64,000 nucleotides of DNA from Actinorhabdospora filicis (lineage in GTDB: Bacteria; Actinomycetota; Actinomycetes; Mycobacteriales; Micromonosporaceae): positions 318,990 to 382,989 of the forward strand of contig NZ_BSTX01000004.1 in the NCBI RefSeq assembly GCF_030269765.1, read 5' to 3'. Positions 22,893 to 30,686 of the stretch are shown here, piece by piece (positions within the stretch are counted from its first letter, which is position 1; each line of letters starts with the position of its first letter). The translations under genes and the position numbers were made by a program. Under the pieces are notes generated by a model, which saw only the letters and a program-made list of their open reading frames with translations, was not told the DNA's origin and ran no database searches.

Positions 22893-23338
22893 GGGCGGCG
22901 GAAGTCCATCACCCAGTTCCGCTCCCAGGTCGCGCCGCCGTCACCGGAGTACGCCTGCTCCCAGCGGGGCGTCCCGGTGTCGACGCGCGACCAGATGTAG
23001 CGGACCTTCACCAGGCGGCCCTCGTGCTCCTCCTCGCCCTCGAAGACGCCCACACCGTCGGCGAAGCGGCCGGTGACGGGCGGGAAGAGGCGGCCGGTGG
23101 CGTTGTTCGACCAGTACAGCGACCACAGCCCGGTCGCCGGGTCGAACAGCCGCAGCGTGCAGCCGCGCGAGCCGTCGGCGAAGACGATCTCGTCGAAGTT
23201 GGCGCCGCCCTCGAAGACCGTGTGGCAGTGGGCCGTGGCGTCCAGCTCGCGCCACTCCTCCTCGCCGCCCGCCAAGCGGTGGACGAGGAGGCGGTTGGCG
23301 ACGATCCAGTCGCCGGTCAGGAACTCGAAGTCGCTCAT
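22889..23338 (-). CDS. DUF1579-like lipocalin-fold protein
   Basis: 149 residues beginning MSDFEFLTGDWIVANRLL, with tryptophan-rich beta strands (LWSLYWSN, VRYIWSR, WEQAYSGDGGATWERNW). The pattern matches small DUF1579/heme-or-lipid-binding beta-barrel proteins; function unknown. The start at 23338 is preferred to longer readings because the family start FEFLxGxW is immediately downstream. CAGACT seven bases before the ATG may be a weak leaderless -10. Divergent from the WYL regulator with a palindrome between. Confidence 0.7.
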   Translation of the reverse strand: MSDFEFLTGDWIVANRLLVHRLAGGEEEWRELDATAHCHTVFEGGANFDEIVFADGSRGCTLRLFDPATGLWSLYWSNNATGRLFPPVTGRFADGVGVFEGEEEHEGRLVKVRYIWSRVDTGTPRWEQAYSGDGGATWERNWVMDFRRP

Positions 23339-23355
23339 GAGGGCCAGTCTGTGAC

Positions 23356-23375
23356 CCATACCTGACAGGTTATGG
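23356..23375. promoter_or_regulatory. Probable WYL-regulator operator
   Basis: CCATA-CCTGACAGG-TTATGG: a perfect CCTG-A-CAGG core with near-symmetric flanks, in the 64-base gap between divergent genes, upstream of both starts. Confidence 0.5.
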
Positions 23376-23389
23376 CAGCTATGACGGAC

Positions 23390-23402
23390 TAGGCTTCGGG
23401 AC
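23390..23402 (+). promoter_or_regulatory. Leaderless-type promoter of the WYL regulator
   Basis: TAGGCT (23390-23395), 7 bases, ATG at 23403. Confidence 0.6.
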
Positions 23403-24380
23403 ATGCGCGCCAGCCGACTGCTGTCCCTGCTCCTCCTGCTGCAGAACCGGGGCCGGATGAGCGCGCCCGCGCTCGCCGCCGAGCTGGAGGTCTCGGTCCG
23501 CACCGTCTACCGCGACGTGAACGCGCTGGCCGCCGCCGGGGTCCCCATCTACGGCGAGCACGGTCCCCTGGGCGGCTACCAGCTGCTGGACGGGTACCGG
23601 ACGCGGCTGACCGGCCTCACCGAGCAGGAGGCGGAGGCGCTGTTCCTGTCCGGCGCGGGCAACACCGCCCAGGACCTGGGCCTGGGGGCGAACCTGGCGG
23701 CGGCGGAGCTGAAGCTGACCGCCGCGCTGCCCACCAGCTACCGGGAGGCCTCCTCGCGCATCCGGGAGCGCTTCCACCTCGATCCGCGCGGCTGGTTCCG
23801 CGATCCCGACGTGGTTCCGCACCTGACGACGGTGGCCGACGCGGTGTGGCGGGCGAAGCGGGTGCGGGTCCGCTACCGCCGCTGGGATCCGACACCGGCG
23901 ACGGTCTCGCGGACGCTGGATCCGCTGGGGCTGGTGCTCAAGGGCGGCACCTGGTACTTCGTGGCGGCCAAGGGCCCGGGGACGCGGACCTACCGGGTCG
24001 CCTCGATCGTGTCGGTGAAGGTCCTCGACGAGGACGCCGCCCGCCCGGCCGATTTCGACCTCGCCGGGCACTGGGAGCGGGGCGTGGCCGAGTACGAGGC
24101 GCGGCTGACGCGGGAGTCGGCGACGGTGGCGTTCTCCCCGCGCGGGCTGCGGGACCTGGAGGACCTGCTGCCGGGCGTCCCGGGGCGCATGGCGATGGAG
24201 TCGGCCGGTGAGCCCGACGCCGACGGCTGGCGGATCGCCACCGTCCCGGTGGAGTCGGTGCGGCAGGCGATGCGGGAGCTGTTCCGCTTCGGGCGCGACG
24301 CGAAGGTCCTCGGCCCGCCGGAGCTGCTGGAGGTCATGCGCGCGGAGACGGCGGCGCTGGCGGAGCTGTATCGAACGTGA
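23403..24380 (+). CDS. YafY-type regulator: HTH_11 plus WYL domain
   Basis: 325 residues. The N-terminal winged helix (RLLSLLLLLQNRGRMSAPAL ... VRTVYRDVNALAAAGVPIYG) is followed by a WYL domain (about residues 135-215, VRVRYRRW, GGTWYFVAAKG, TYRVASI) and a C-terminal WCX extension. WYL domains bind nucleotides or nucleic acid and make such regulators ligand-responsive. Likely controls the divergent DUF1579-like gene. Its last 47 bases are antisense to the end of the ECF S-component gene. Confidence 0.9.
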   Translation: MRASRLLSLLLLLQNRGRMSAPALAAELEVSVRTVYRDVNALAAAGVPIYGEHGPLGGYQLLDGYRTRLTGLTEQEAEALFLSGAGNTAQDLGLGANLAAAELKLTAALPTSYREASSRIRERFHLDPRGWFRDPDVVPHLTTVADAVWRAKRVRVRYRRWDPTPATVSRTLDPLGLVLKGGTWYFVAAKGPGTRTYRVASIVSVKVLDEDAARPADFDLAGHWERGVAEYEARLTRESATVAFSPRGLRDLEDLLPGVPGRMAMESAGEPDADGWRIATVPVESVRQAMRELFRFGRDAKVLGPPELLEVMRAETAALAELYRT

Positions 24381-25167
24381 CCGGCGCGCCGAAGGCCGCC
24401 CGCCGCGAGGCGCGGCGCAGCACCGCCAGGACGCCCGGCCCGGCCAGCAGGATCGCGATGAGGTTGGTCAGCGCGCGGCCGGTGTCCCAGCCGGCGCTGG
24501 AGGTGGTGATGGTGAACAGCACGAAGGTGTGCAGGTTCTCCCAGGGGGTGGCGGTGGCGTCGAAGGACAGCTGCGTGCCCACGCCCGCGGTGAAGGGCCA
24601 GAACCACATGTTCATCAGGAAACCGAAGACGTAGGCGGCCACCACGCCGTAGACGGCGAGCATGGCGATCTCGGCCTTTCCCGTGACGCGCTTGGGAAGC
24701 AGCCCGGCGCCCAGCCCGATCCAGGCCGAGGAGACCATCTGGAACGGCAGCCACGGGCCGACCCCGGCGGTCAGCAGGGCCGAGGCGAACAGCGAGGTGG
24801 CGCCCATGGCGAAACCGAAGCCGGGGCCGAAGACGCGTCCGGCCAGCACCAGCAGGAAGAAGACCGTCTCGATCCCGGCGGTCCCGGCGCCCAGGGGACG
24901 CAGGCCCGCGTTGACCGCCGACAGCACGCCCAGCAGCGCCAGCGCCTTCGGGTCGATGCCGCCGGAGGACAGCTCGGCCAGCACGACGGCCAGGATGACC
25001 GGCATCGCGATGATGAACAGCATCGGCGCGTCGGCGGAGTGCGCGGCCGACTCCGGCGCCGGTGGCGCGAACAGCGGCCAGAAGAACATCGCCAGCCCGG
25101 CCAGGGTGGCCAGGCTCAGCACGATCGAGGTCCGGGTGGTCAGCGAGATGACCGGAAAGCGGCTCAT
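24334..25167 (-). CDS. ECF transporter S component, predicted cobalamin/corrinoid specificity
   Basis: 277-residue integral membrane protein with about six or seven hydrophobic segments (LSLATLAGLAMFFWPLF, MLFIIAMPVILAVVLAEL, ETVFFLLVLAGRVFGPGFGF, GPWLPFQMVSSAWIGLGAGLLP, FGFLMNMWFWPF). The GFAMGATSLFASALL region near the middle is typical of ECF substrate-binding subunits. It is the last gene of the five-gene riboswitch unit; its ATG overlaps the fused ATPase stop as ATGA. Specificity for cobalamin or a precursor is inferred from the upstream cobalamin riboswitch and the co-encoded transcobalamin-like proteins, not from binding-site residues. Confidence 0.8.
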   Translation of the reverse strand: MSRFPVISLTTRTSIVLSLATLAGLAMFFWPLFAPPAPESAAHSADAPMLFIIAMPVILAVVLAELSSGGIDPKALALLGVLSAVNAGLRPLGAGTAGIETVFFLLVLAGRVFGPGFGFAMGATSLFASALLTAGVGPWLPFQMVSSAWIGLGAGLLPKRVTGKAEIAMLAVYGVVAAYVFGFLMNMWFWPFTAGVGTQLSFDATATPWENLHTFVLFTITTSSAGWDTGRALTNLIAILLAGPGVLAVLRRASRRAAFGAPVTFDTAPPAPPSPRA

Positions 25168-26765
25168 GGGTTCAGCGCCTCCGCGACCTGCTCCACCGTC
25201 AGCCACGGCGAAGGCGCCAGGATCTTGGCGACCTGCGGCGCGAAGGCCGGGGACGCCACCACGACCTCGGCGGTCGGGCCGTCGGCGACGATCTCGCCCT
25301 CGGCCATGACGACCACCCGGTCGGCGGCACCGGCCACGAACTCCACGTCGTGGGTGGCCACGACCACCGCGCGGCCCTCGGCGGCCAGGCGGCGCACGAC
25401 GGCGGTGAAGCGCTCCTTGGCCTGGTAGTCCAGGCCGCGCGTGGGCTCGTCCAGCAGGACCACGCCCGGCGCGGCGCCCAGCTGGACGGCCAGGACCAGC
25501 GCGAGCCGCTGCCCCTCGGACAGGTCGCGCGGATGCCGGTCGCCGGGGACGCCGGGCGCCAGATCGTCCAGCAGCGCGCGGCAGGTCCCTTGCACCACAC
25601 CGGATTCGGCGTCGCCCTGGCGGCACTCGGCGTCCACCGTGTCCAGGTACAGCAGGTCGCTGGCGGTCTGCGGGACGAGCCCGACCAGTGCGCGTGCTCT
25701 GGCCGCCGAGACCTTCGCCGGGTCGGTCCCGGCGACGTCGACGGCACCCGAGTGGCGTTTCCCGGAGCCCTGGAGCGCCCACAGCAGTGAGGACTTCCCC
25801 GAGCCGTTGCGGCCCATCAGCGCCGTCACCTGACCGGCGGGCAGTACCAGGTCCACCTCGCGCACCGCGACGGTCTTGCCGTAGGCGACGGTGACGGCCT
25901 TCGCGGCCAGCTTCGGCTCACCGTCCATCGTGGACGGCGGCGGTGGCGTGCGGCCGTCGAGGCGCTCGCGCAGGGACGCCGCCCGGCGGCGGGCGTCGCG
26001 CACCGACAGCGGCGGCGGCGTCCAGCCCGCCAGCCGGGCCAGCCGCACCACCGGCGGGGCGATGTCGCTGTCGGCGATCATCGCGGCCGGTTCGCCGTCG
26101 TGGACGCGGCCCTCGCCGTCCAGGTGCAGCAACCGGTCGGCGTACTGGAGGACCCGCTCGACCCGGTGCTCGGCGACCAGGACGGTGGTGCCCAGGTCGT
26201 GGACCAGCCGGATGATCGCGGCCAGCACGTCCTCGGCGGCCGTCGGGTCCAGCGCCGAGGTCGGCTCGTCCAGGACGAGGACCTTCGGATGCGCCGTCAG
26301 CACCGAACCGATCGCCACCCGCTGCTGCTGCCCGCCCGACAGTGTCCGCAGTGGACGGCGGCGCAGCTCGGCCACGCCCAGCAGGTCCAGGGTCTCCTCG
26401 ACGCGCTTGCGCATCACCGCCGGGGGCAGCGCCAGCTGCTCCATCCCGTAGGCGAGCTCCTCCTCCACGGTGTCGGTGACGAAACCCGCCAGCGGGTCCT
26501 GGCCCACCACGCCCACCAGGCCCGCGAACTCCTGCGGCGCGAAGGCGGCGGTGTCGCGGCCGTCGACGGTGACCCGCCCGTGCAGGTGGCCGCCGGTGAA
26601 GCGGGGCACCAGGCCGTTGACCGCGCCCAGCAGCGTGGACTTCCCCGCGCCGGTGCGGCCGGTGACCAGGCACAGCTCGCCCTCGCCGACGCTCAGCTCG
26701 ACCTCGCGCAGGACGGGCCGCTTCGCGCCGGCGTGGAAGAAGGTGACGTTCTCGAAGCGGATCAA
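25164..26765 (-). CDS. ECF transporter ATPase, two ATPase domains fused (EcfA-EcfA')
   Basis: 533 residues with two ABC ATPase domains in one chain. Domain 1: Walker A GRTGAGKST (about residue 38), Q-loop VVGQDP, signature TLSGGQQQR, Walker B VLVLDEPTSALD, switch AEHR. Domain 2, from about 275: Walker A GRNGSGKSS, signature DLSEGQRL, Walker B VVLLDEPTRGLD, switch ATHDVE. The start is TTG at 26765, overlapping the EcfT stop as TTGA; no better start exists, since the frame upstream belongs to shadow sequence and the ABC fold begins IRFENVTFFHAG. Powers the T/S membrane pair. Confidence 0.88.
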   Translation of the reverse strand: MIRFENVTFFHAGAKRPVLREVELSVGEGELCLVTGRTGAGKSTLLGAVNGLVPRFTGGHLHGRVTVDGRDTAAFAPQEFAGLVGVVGQDPLAGFVTDTVEEELAYGMEQLALPPAVMRKRVEETLDLLGVAELRRRPLRTLSGGQQQRVAIGSVLTAHPKVLVLDEPTSALDPTAAEDVLAAIIRLVHDLGTTVLVAEHRVERVLQYADRLLHLDGEGRVHDGEPAAMIADSDIAPPVVRLARLAGWTPPPLSVRDARRRAASLRERLDGRTPPPPSTMDGEPKLAAKAVTVAYGKTVAVREVDLVLPAGQVTALMGRNGSGKSSLLWALQGSGKRHSGAVDVAGTDPAKVSAARARALVGLVPQTASDLLYLDTVDAECRQGDAESGVVQGTCRALLDDLAPGVPGDRHPRDLSEGQRLALVLAVQLGAAPGVVLLDEPTRGLDYQAKERFTAVVRRLAAEGRAVVVATHDVEFVAGAADRVVVMAEGEIVADGPTAEVVVASPAFAPQVAKILAPSPWLTVEQVAEALNP

Positions 26766-27856
26766 GAGACTGACTCCGGCGGAGGGGCGAGCCACGCGGG
26801 CAGGACCGCGACGGCCACCGCGAGCGCGGGCAGCCAGCCGACCTCGGGCCAGGCGAGGGGACTCAGGGAGGGGTACAGGTCGGCGGGGTCGACCGAGGCG
26901 GTCAGGTACATCAGCGCCGCCGAGGCCACCCCGCAGGCGGCGACGGTGATCTCGGCGGCGCGCCAGCGGTCGGGGCGGTAGCGGGAGCGGCTGACGCGGC
27001 GTCCGCCGATGAGGAAACCGGCGATGGACAGCGCGAGCCCGGCCAGCAGCATCGGGACGCCCATGTAGCGCGGGGTGGAGGCGTCCATGACGCCGTAGAG
27101 CCCGGCGCACACGCCCAGCAGGCCGGTGATGACGAGGGACCCGGTGAGCAGCCGGGTGCGGGCGGGGATCTCGCCGGTGCGGCCGTAGCCGCGCGAGGCC
27201 ATCGCCGAGGCCAGCGCGAGTGAGCGGTTGAGGGCGTCCTCCAGCACCGGGATGAGGATCCCGCGCAGTGCCTTCAGGCCCTTCTGGCCGCCCGCGCGCA
27301 GCCTGCGGGCCCGCCGGACGCGCAGGACCGACTCGACGAGCTGGGGTGCCACGGTGAGCGCGACGACCACGGCCGTGCCGATCTCGTAGAGGGCCCCGGG
27401 CAGCGACTTGAGCATCCGCTTGGGGTTGGCCAGCGCGTTGGCCGCGCCGACGCAGATGACCATCGCGGCCAGCCGCAGCCCGTCGTAGAAGCCGCTCAGG
27501 AGCTGCTCGGCGGCCACCGCGCCGAACAGGCGGATGCCCTGCGCCCACTCCGGCAGCGGGATCTCGGGCAGCGTGAACAGGATCGTGTCGCCCTGGCCGC
27601 CGCCGAAGACGATCCGGAAGACCACGCGCATGGTGATGATGACCGCGCCCAGGTACAGGTACATCCGGAACGCCAGGGCCCAGGGCGCGTCGCTGCGGCG
27701 GCGGGCGACGACGTAGCCGCAGGCCACCAGGATCATCAGCAGCAGCACCGGATTGGTGGTCCGGGACGCCGCGGTGGCCAGCCCGAACGCCCACAGCCAC
27801 CACGCGCCCGGGTGCAGGGCGCGCGGCAGCGAGCGGGTCCAGGACGCGACCGTCAC
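26762..27856 (-). CDS. ECF transporter transmembrane coupling subunit (EcfT)
   Basis: 364-residue membrane protein. The N-terminal part has several hydrophobic segments (HPGAWWLWAFGLATAASR, LLMILVACGYVV, LGAVIITMRVVFRIVF), and the central region carries the CbiQ/EcfT coupling elements: LRLAAMVICVGAANALANPKR, VVALTVAPQLV, long basic helices, and ASAMASRGYGRTG with the Ala-Arg-Gly-type motif that contacts the ATPases. Longer than usual because of extra C-terminal helices. The GTG start overlaps the preceding gene as GTGA. Confidence 0.88.
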   Translation of the reverse strand: MTVASWTRSLPRALHPGAWWLWAFGLATAASRTTNPVLLLMILVACGYVVARRRSDAPWALAFRMYLYLGAVIITMRVVFRIVFGGGQGDTILFTLPEIPLPEWAQGIRLFGAVAAEQLLSGFYDGLRLAAMVICVGAANALANPKRMLKSLPGALYEIGTAVVVALTVAPQLVESVLRVRRARRLRAGGQKGLKALRGILIPVLEDALNRSLALASAMASRGYGRTGEIPARTRLLTGSLVITGLLGVCAGLYGVMDASTPRYMGVPMLLAGLALSIAGFLIGGRRVSRSRYRPDRWRAAEITVAACGVASAALMYLTASVDPADLYPSLSPLAWPEVGWLPALAVAVAVLPAWLAPPPESVS

Positions 27857-28695
27857 GTCTGTTTCTTCTTGCGGCGGATGCCGATCACCGCTCCGGAGAC
27901 CCCGAGGACGATGACGGCGCCCAGCGCGATGAACGTCCCGGCGGGGACGCCCGAGGGCTTCTCGGCGTTCCGCGCCAGCTCTTCGCCGCCGGTCCAGCCG
28001 GGCGCCTCGGAGGGCAGGTCGGACGGCCCGGGCGCGGCCTCCCCGGAGGAGGCCACAGTGGACGGTGAAGCGGAGGCCGACGGGGACGCCCCCGGCTCAC
28101 CGGGTTTCGCGGGCTCGCCGGGCTTCTGCGGGTCCGGGTCACCGCCGCCGGGGTTCCCGTTGTCGCCGCCGTCGTCACCGCCGCCGTTGTCGGGAGGCGC
28201 GGGACGGCTCGGCCCGACGCGCGGCGGCGGGCTGGTGTCGGCGGTCTTGTCCTTGGAGAACGACCAGCCCTCGAAGCTGCCCTTCGGGGGCTTGCGCGCC
28301 ATCACGCCCCACTGGCTGTAGGTCCACGAGCCGTTGTTGGGGGAGTGCCAGTAGGACCAGTACGCGGTCGCCGGGGGCGTGTTGATGCACGCCTCGTCGG
28401 CCGCGCCGGGCTTGCCCTCGATACGGCAGATGAACGCCTCACCCCAGCGCTGCACGCCGGTGATCTGGAAACCGGCGTTCTTCAGCGCGGTCAGCCCGCT
28501 GGCCTGGTCCCCGGGCGCGCACCGGACGATCGTGGACCCGCCGAGCTCCTGGAAGTCCACGATCACGGTGACGCCGTCGGCGTCCGGGCAGAACCCGGGC
28601 GTCCCGGCGCCGGTGGTGGCCTGCGCGGGCGCGGCGATGAGGATCCCGGCGGCCGCGGCGACCGCCAGGATTCCCGCGCGCAGGCGCCGCATCAT
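27853..28695 (-). CDS. Membrane-anchored DUF4430 protein (transcobalamin beta-domain-like)
   Basis: 280 residues: signal peptide (residues 1-28, ending APAQA), a DUF4430 domain (about 30-150), a long Pro/Gly/Asp/Ser linker (about 150-250), one transmembrane helix (about 254-273) and a basic tail RRKKKQT. The folded domain has VTVIVDFQELGG, GLTALKNAGFQITGVQRWGEAFICRI and ATAYWSYWHSPNNGSWTYS, with four cysteines that are conserved in the paralogue at 31757. DUF4430 is the family that includes the C-terminal domain of animal transcobalamin/intrinsic factor. ATG 28695 overlaps the upstream stop. Inferred role: lid domain of a two-chain cobalamin receptor on the outer face. Confidence 0.82.
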   Translation of the reverse strand: MMRRLRAGILAVAAAAGILIAAPAQATTGAGTPGFCPDADGVTVIVDFQELGGSTIVRCAPGDQASGLTALKNAGFQITGVQRWGEAFICRIEGKPGAADEACINTPPATAYWSYWHSPNNGSWTYSQWGVMARKPPKGSFEGWSFSKDKTADTSPPPRVGPSRPAPPDNGGGDDGGDNGNPGGGDPDPQKPGEPAKPGEPGASPSASASPSTVASSGEAAPGPSDLPSEAPGWTGGEELARNAEKPSGVPAGTFIALGAVIVLGVSGAVIGIRRKKKQT

Positions 28696-30050
28696 CGCCT
28701 CGCCCGCCGCCGGGCCAGGACCACGAACGCCACACCGAAGACCAGCAGCAGCGCCGCCGCGCCGCCGAACAGCGGCAGGCTCGCGCCGGTGGTCGGCAGG
28801 TTCCCGCCCGGCTTGGTGCCCGGGACGCCCGGGCTCGCCGTCGACGACTGCGACGAGGAGGCCGGGGAGCTGGGGGACGCGCTGGTGGAGGTGGACGGCG
28901 AGGCCGAGGACGACGACGGGTCCGAGGGCTGCGGGCCGGGACCGGAGTCCTTGCCGAGCTCGCCCAGGGAGACGGTGGTCAGGCCGAGGACGGCCTGCGC
29001 GGTGGCGCGGCGGAACTGGTCGCGCGACATCGGGAAGCCGTTGTCCACGGCGTCCTTGCGGGCCTCCTCGCTGTAGGCGATGGCGCCCGCGTCGCCCTTG
29101 GCCGAGCCGCCGTTGGCGGCGGTCAGCTGCATGGTCTTCACCCACGCGGCGGCCTTGGCGGAGGCGTCGGCGCTGCCGGTGGCCAGCAGCGCCTGCCCGG
29201 CCAGGCCGGTGGAGTTGGTGTTCTGCACGTCGGCGGTCCAGCCGGAGCCGGCGAAGGAGCCATTGGGCTTCTGCTGCGTCTTCAGCCACTCGGCGCCCTT
29301 GAGGGCGGCGGCCTTCGCGCCGGTCTTGCCGTTGGCGTCGGCGGCCAGCAGCGACTGCACGGCCATCGAGGTGGAGTCGGGGTCGAGGGTGGCGTTGCCC
29401 TGCCCGTCGCAGTCGTCGAGGACGCTCTGCTCGGCGTTGTGGAAGGGGTAGAGGCGGAAGCCGCCGGCCGCGCACTGCTGGTCGATGAGGAAGTCGACCG
29501 CCGCCTGCGGGACGCCGCTCTTCGTGCGCGACAGCGCCAGGACCGCCAGGGACTGGTCGAAGGCGTTGCCGCCCTCCTTGTCGGCGGTCATCTTGTCCCG
29601 GAACCGGCCGTTCTCCAGGCCCGTGGTCCGCATGAGCCCGCGCAGCTCGGACTCGATGTCGAACTTGCCGTACTTCGCGGGGTCCTCACCGGCGATGACG
29701 GCCGCGTAGGCGACCTTCGCGGTGGCCCCGGCCACGCGCTGGCCCTTGTCCGACCACAGGTCGAGGGTGAAGTACTCGTCGGCGCGCGCCTTGAGGGCGC
29801 CGGTGATCTTGGCGGCGGTGGCGTCATCGGCGCCGGTGGCCTTGAGCGCCATCAGCGCGTCGATGGTCAGGCCCCAGTCGGCCGTGCCGAAGTCGGTGTT
29901 GAGGACGCCCTCGGCGCCGACCTCGTGGGCCAGCCAGGAACCGGCGGACTGGGCGGGCGATGGGTCGGCCGTGGCGGTGACCGCCGACAGTCCGATGAGG
30001 ACGGTCGCGGCGGCACCGAGGGCGGCGGCGGTCTTGGCGACGCCGGTCAT
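28692..30050 (-). CDS. LPXTG-anchored alpha/alpha-barrel protein (transcobalamin alpha-domain-like)
   Basis: 452 residues: signal peptide ending VTATA, an alpha/alpha toroid of prenyltransferase/squalene-cyclase-like repeats (about 35-370), a Ser/Pro linker (about 375-415) and a sortase signal LPTTG (418-422) with hydrophobic helix and RRRARR tail. Repeat landmarks: WGLTIDALMALKATG, GATAKVAYAAVIAGEDP, FDQSLAVLALSRTKSG, DQQCAAGGFRLYPF, DPDSTSMAVQSLLAA, TQQKPNGSFAGSGW, NSTGLAGQALLATG. The alpha6/alpha6 barrel is the fold of the N-terminal domain of transcobalamin. GGAAGG precedes ATG 30050 at proper distance; an open in-frame extension to 30164 lacks a signal peptide and overlaps the leader. 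First gene of the leftward riboswitch unit. Confidence 0.82.
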   Translation of the reverse strand: MTGVAKTAAALGAAATVLIGLSAVTATADPSPAQSAGSWLAHEVGAEGVLNTDFGTADWGLTIDALMALKATGADDATAAKITGALKARADEYFTLDLWSDKGQRVAGATAKVAYAAVIAGEDPAKYGKFDIESELRGLMRTTGLENGRFRDKMTADKEGGNAFDQSLAVLALSRTKSGVPQAAVDFLIDQQCAAGGFRLYPFHNAEQSVLDDCDGQGNATLDPDSTSMAVQSLLAADANGKTGAKAAALKGAEWLKTQQKPNGSFAGSGWTADVQNTNSTGLAGQALLATGSADASAKAAAWVKTMQLTAANGGSAKGDAGAIAYSEEARKDAVDNGFPMSRDQFRRATAQAVLGLTTVSLGELGKDSGPGPQPSDPSSSSASPSTSTSASPSSPASSSQSSTASPGVPGTKPGGNLPTTGASLPLFGGAAALLLVFGVAFVVLARRRARR

Positions 30051-30174
30051 GGGGCACCTTCCCGGTCGCGCCGCGAAACCCGGCCGAGACACGTCCCCGG
30101 GCGCGAAGGTTCGCGCGCACGGGGATGGACGCTCGGCGAACCGGGCTTCCACACCGCAGACCATGACAGTGAGA

Positions 30175-30292
30175 AGCGAAGCACGCGGATCAGACGGTCC
30201 GGCTCGCGGCGAGGCCGCTCACGGTTGCAGGTCAGCGCCGGATTCGCACCGGCTTCTCCTGGTTCGCGCGTCGGCCGGGCGGGGCGCCCGGC
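30175..30292 (-). ncRNA. Cobalamin riboswitch of the leftward operon
   Basis: On the minus strand the conserved core AGAAGCCGGTGCGAATCCGG then CGCTGACCTGCAACCGTGAG lies at 30257-30218, and a B12-box-like GCGAGCCGGACCGTCTG at 30207-30191. Order and spacing match the cobalamin aptamer. About 130 bases then separate it from the ATG at 30050, enough for an expression platform; GCGCGAA/TCGCGC near 30105-30120 can form a hairpin. Confidence 0.85.
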
Positions 30293-30299
30293 GTGGCGG

Positions 30300-30305
30300 A
30301 GTCTA
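30300..30305 (-). promoter_or_regulatory. -10 box of the leftward cobalamin operon
   Basis: TAGACT on the minus strand, about 8 bases upstream of the inferred 5' end of the riboswitch. No convincing -35 element. Confidence 0.45.
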
Positions 30306-30458
30306 CTGGCCGGTGAGCGGCCGTCGCCAGGGGTCGCGGCGCGGTGATCTGGGCCACGGCCGGTGATCGAGGGTGTGACCACTGTGGACGGAACGGATGC
30401 GGAGGCGATCGGCCCCGGAGGGCACCCGGGTCGGCCCTCCCGGCATCCCCGGCCCGGC

Positions 30459-30487
30459 TTGACACCGGTTGTGCCGCCGCGCATCCT
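30459..30487 (+). promoter_or_regulatory. Promoter of the rightward cobalamin unit
   Basis: TTGACA (30459-30464), 17-base spacer, CATCCT (30482-30487). This is the best -35/-10 pair in the window and places the RNA start just before the riboswitch. Confidence 0.55.
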
Positions 30488-30494
30488 GTGCGTG

Positions 30495-30600
30495 CACCAA
30501 CCCCTTGGACGGTCGTGGGGGAAGCCGGTCGAATTCCGGCGCTGACCCGCAACGGTGGGCCGCGACAGCGGCGAGCCCGAATGCCCACACCGCATCCTTT
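30495..30600 (+). ncRNA. Cobalamin riboswitch of the rightward unit
   Basis: GGTCGTGGGGGAAGCCGGTC, GAATTCCGGC, GCTGACCCGCAACGGT (30511-30556) and the B12 box GCGAGCCCGAATGCCC (30571-30585) are the conserved segments of the actinobacterial cobalamin aptamer in the right order. About 85 bases follow before the ATG at 30687, including the GGAAAGG ribosome binding site (30669-30675) that the platform could mask. Confidence 0.9.
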
Positions 30601-30686
30601 CGCCCATTCCCGTCGTGGTCCGCGGGGCGGCGACCGGTCGTCCGCGCCCGGTTGCGGTTCCGCATACCGGAAAGGCGCCATCCGTC

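Noticed and set aside
28692..30164. N-terminal extension of the LPXTG barrel protein up to 30164
   Set aside because: It would precede the signal peptide and lies in the riboswitch leader; a good ribosome binding site supports 30050.
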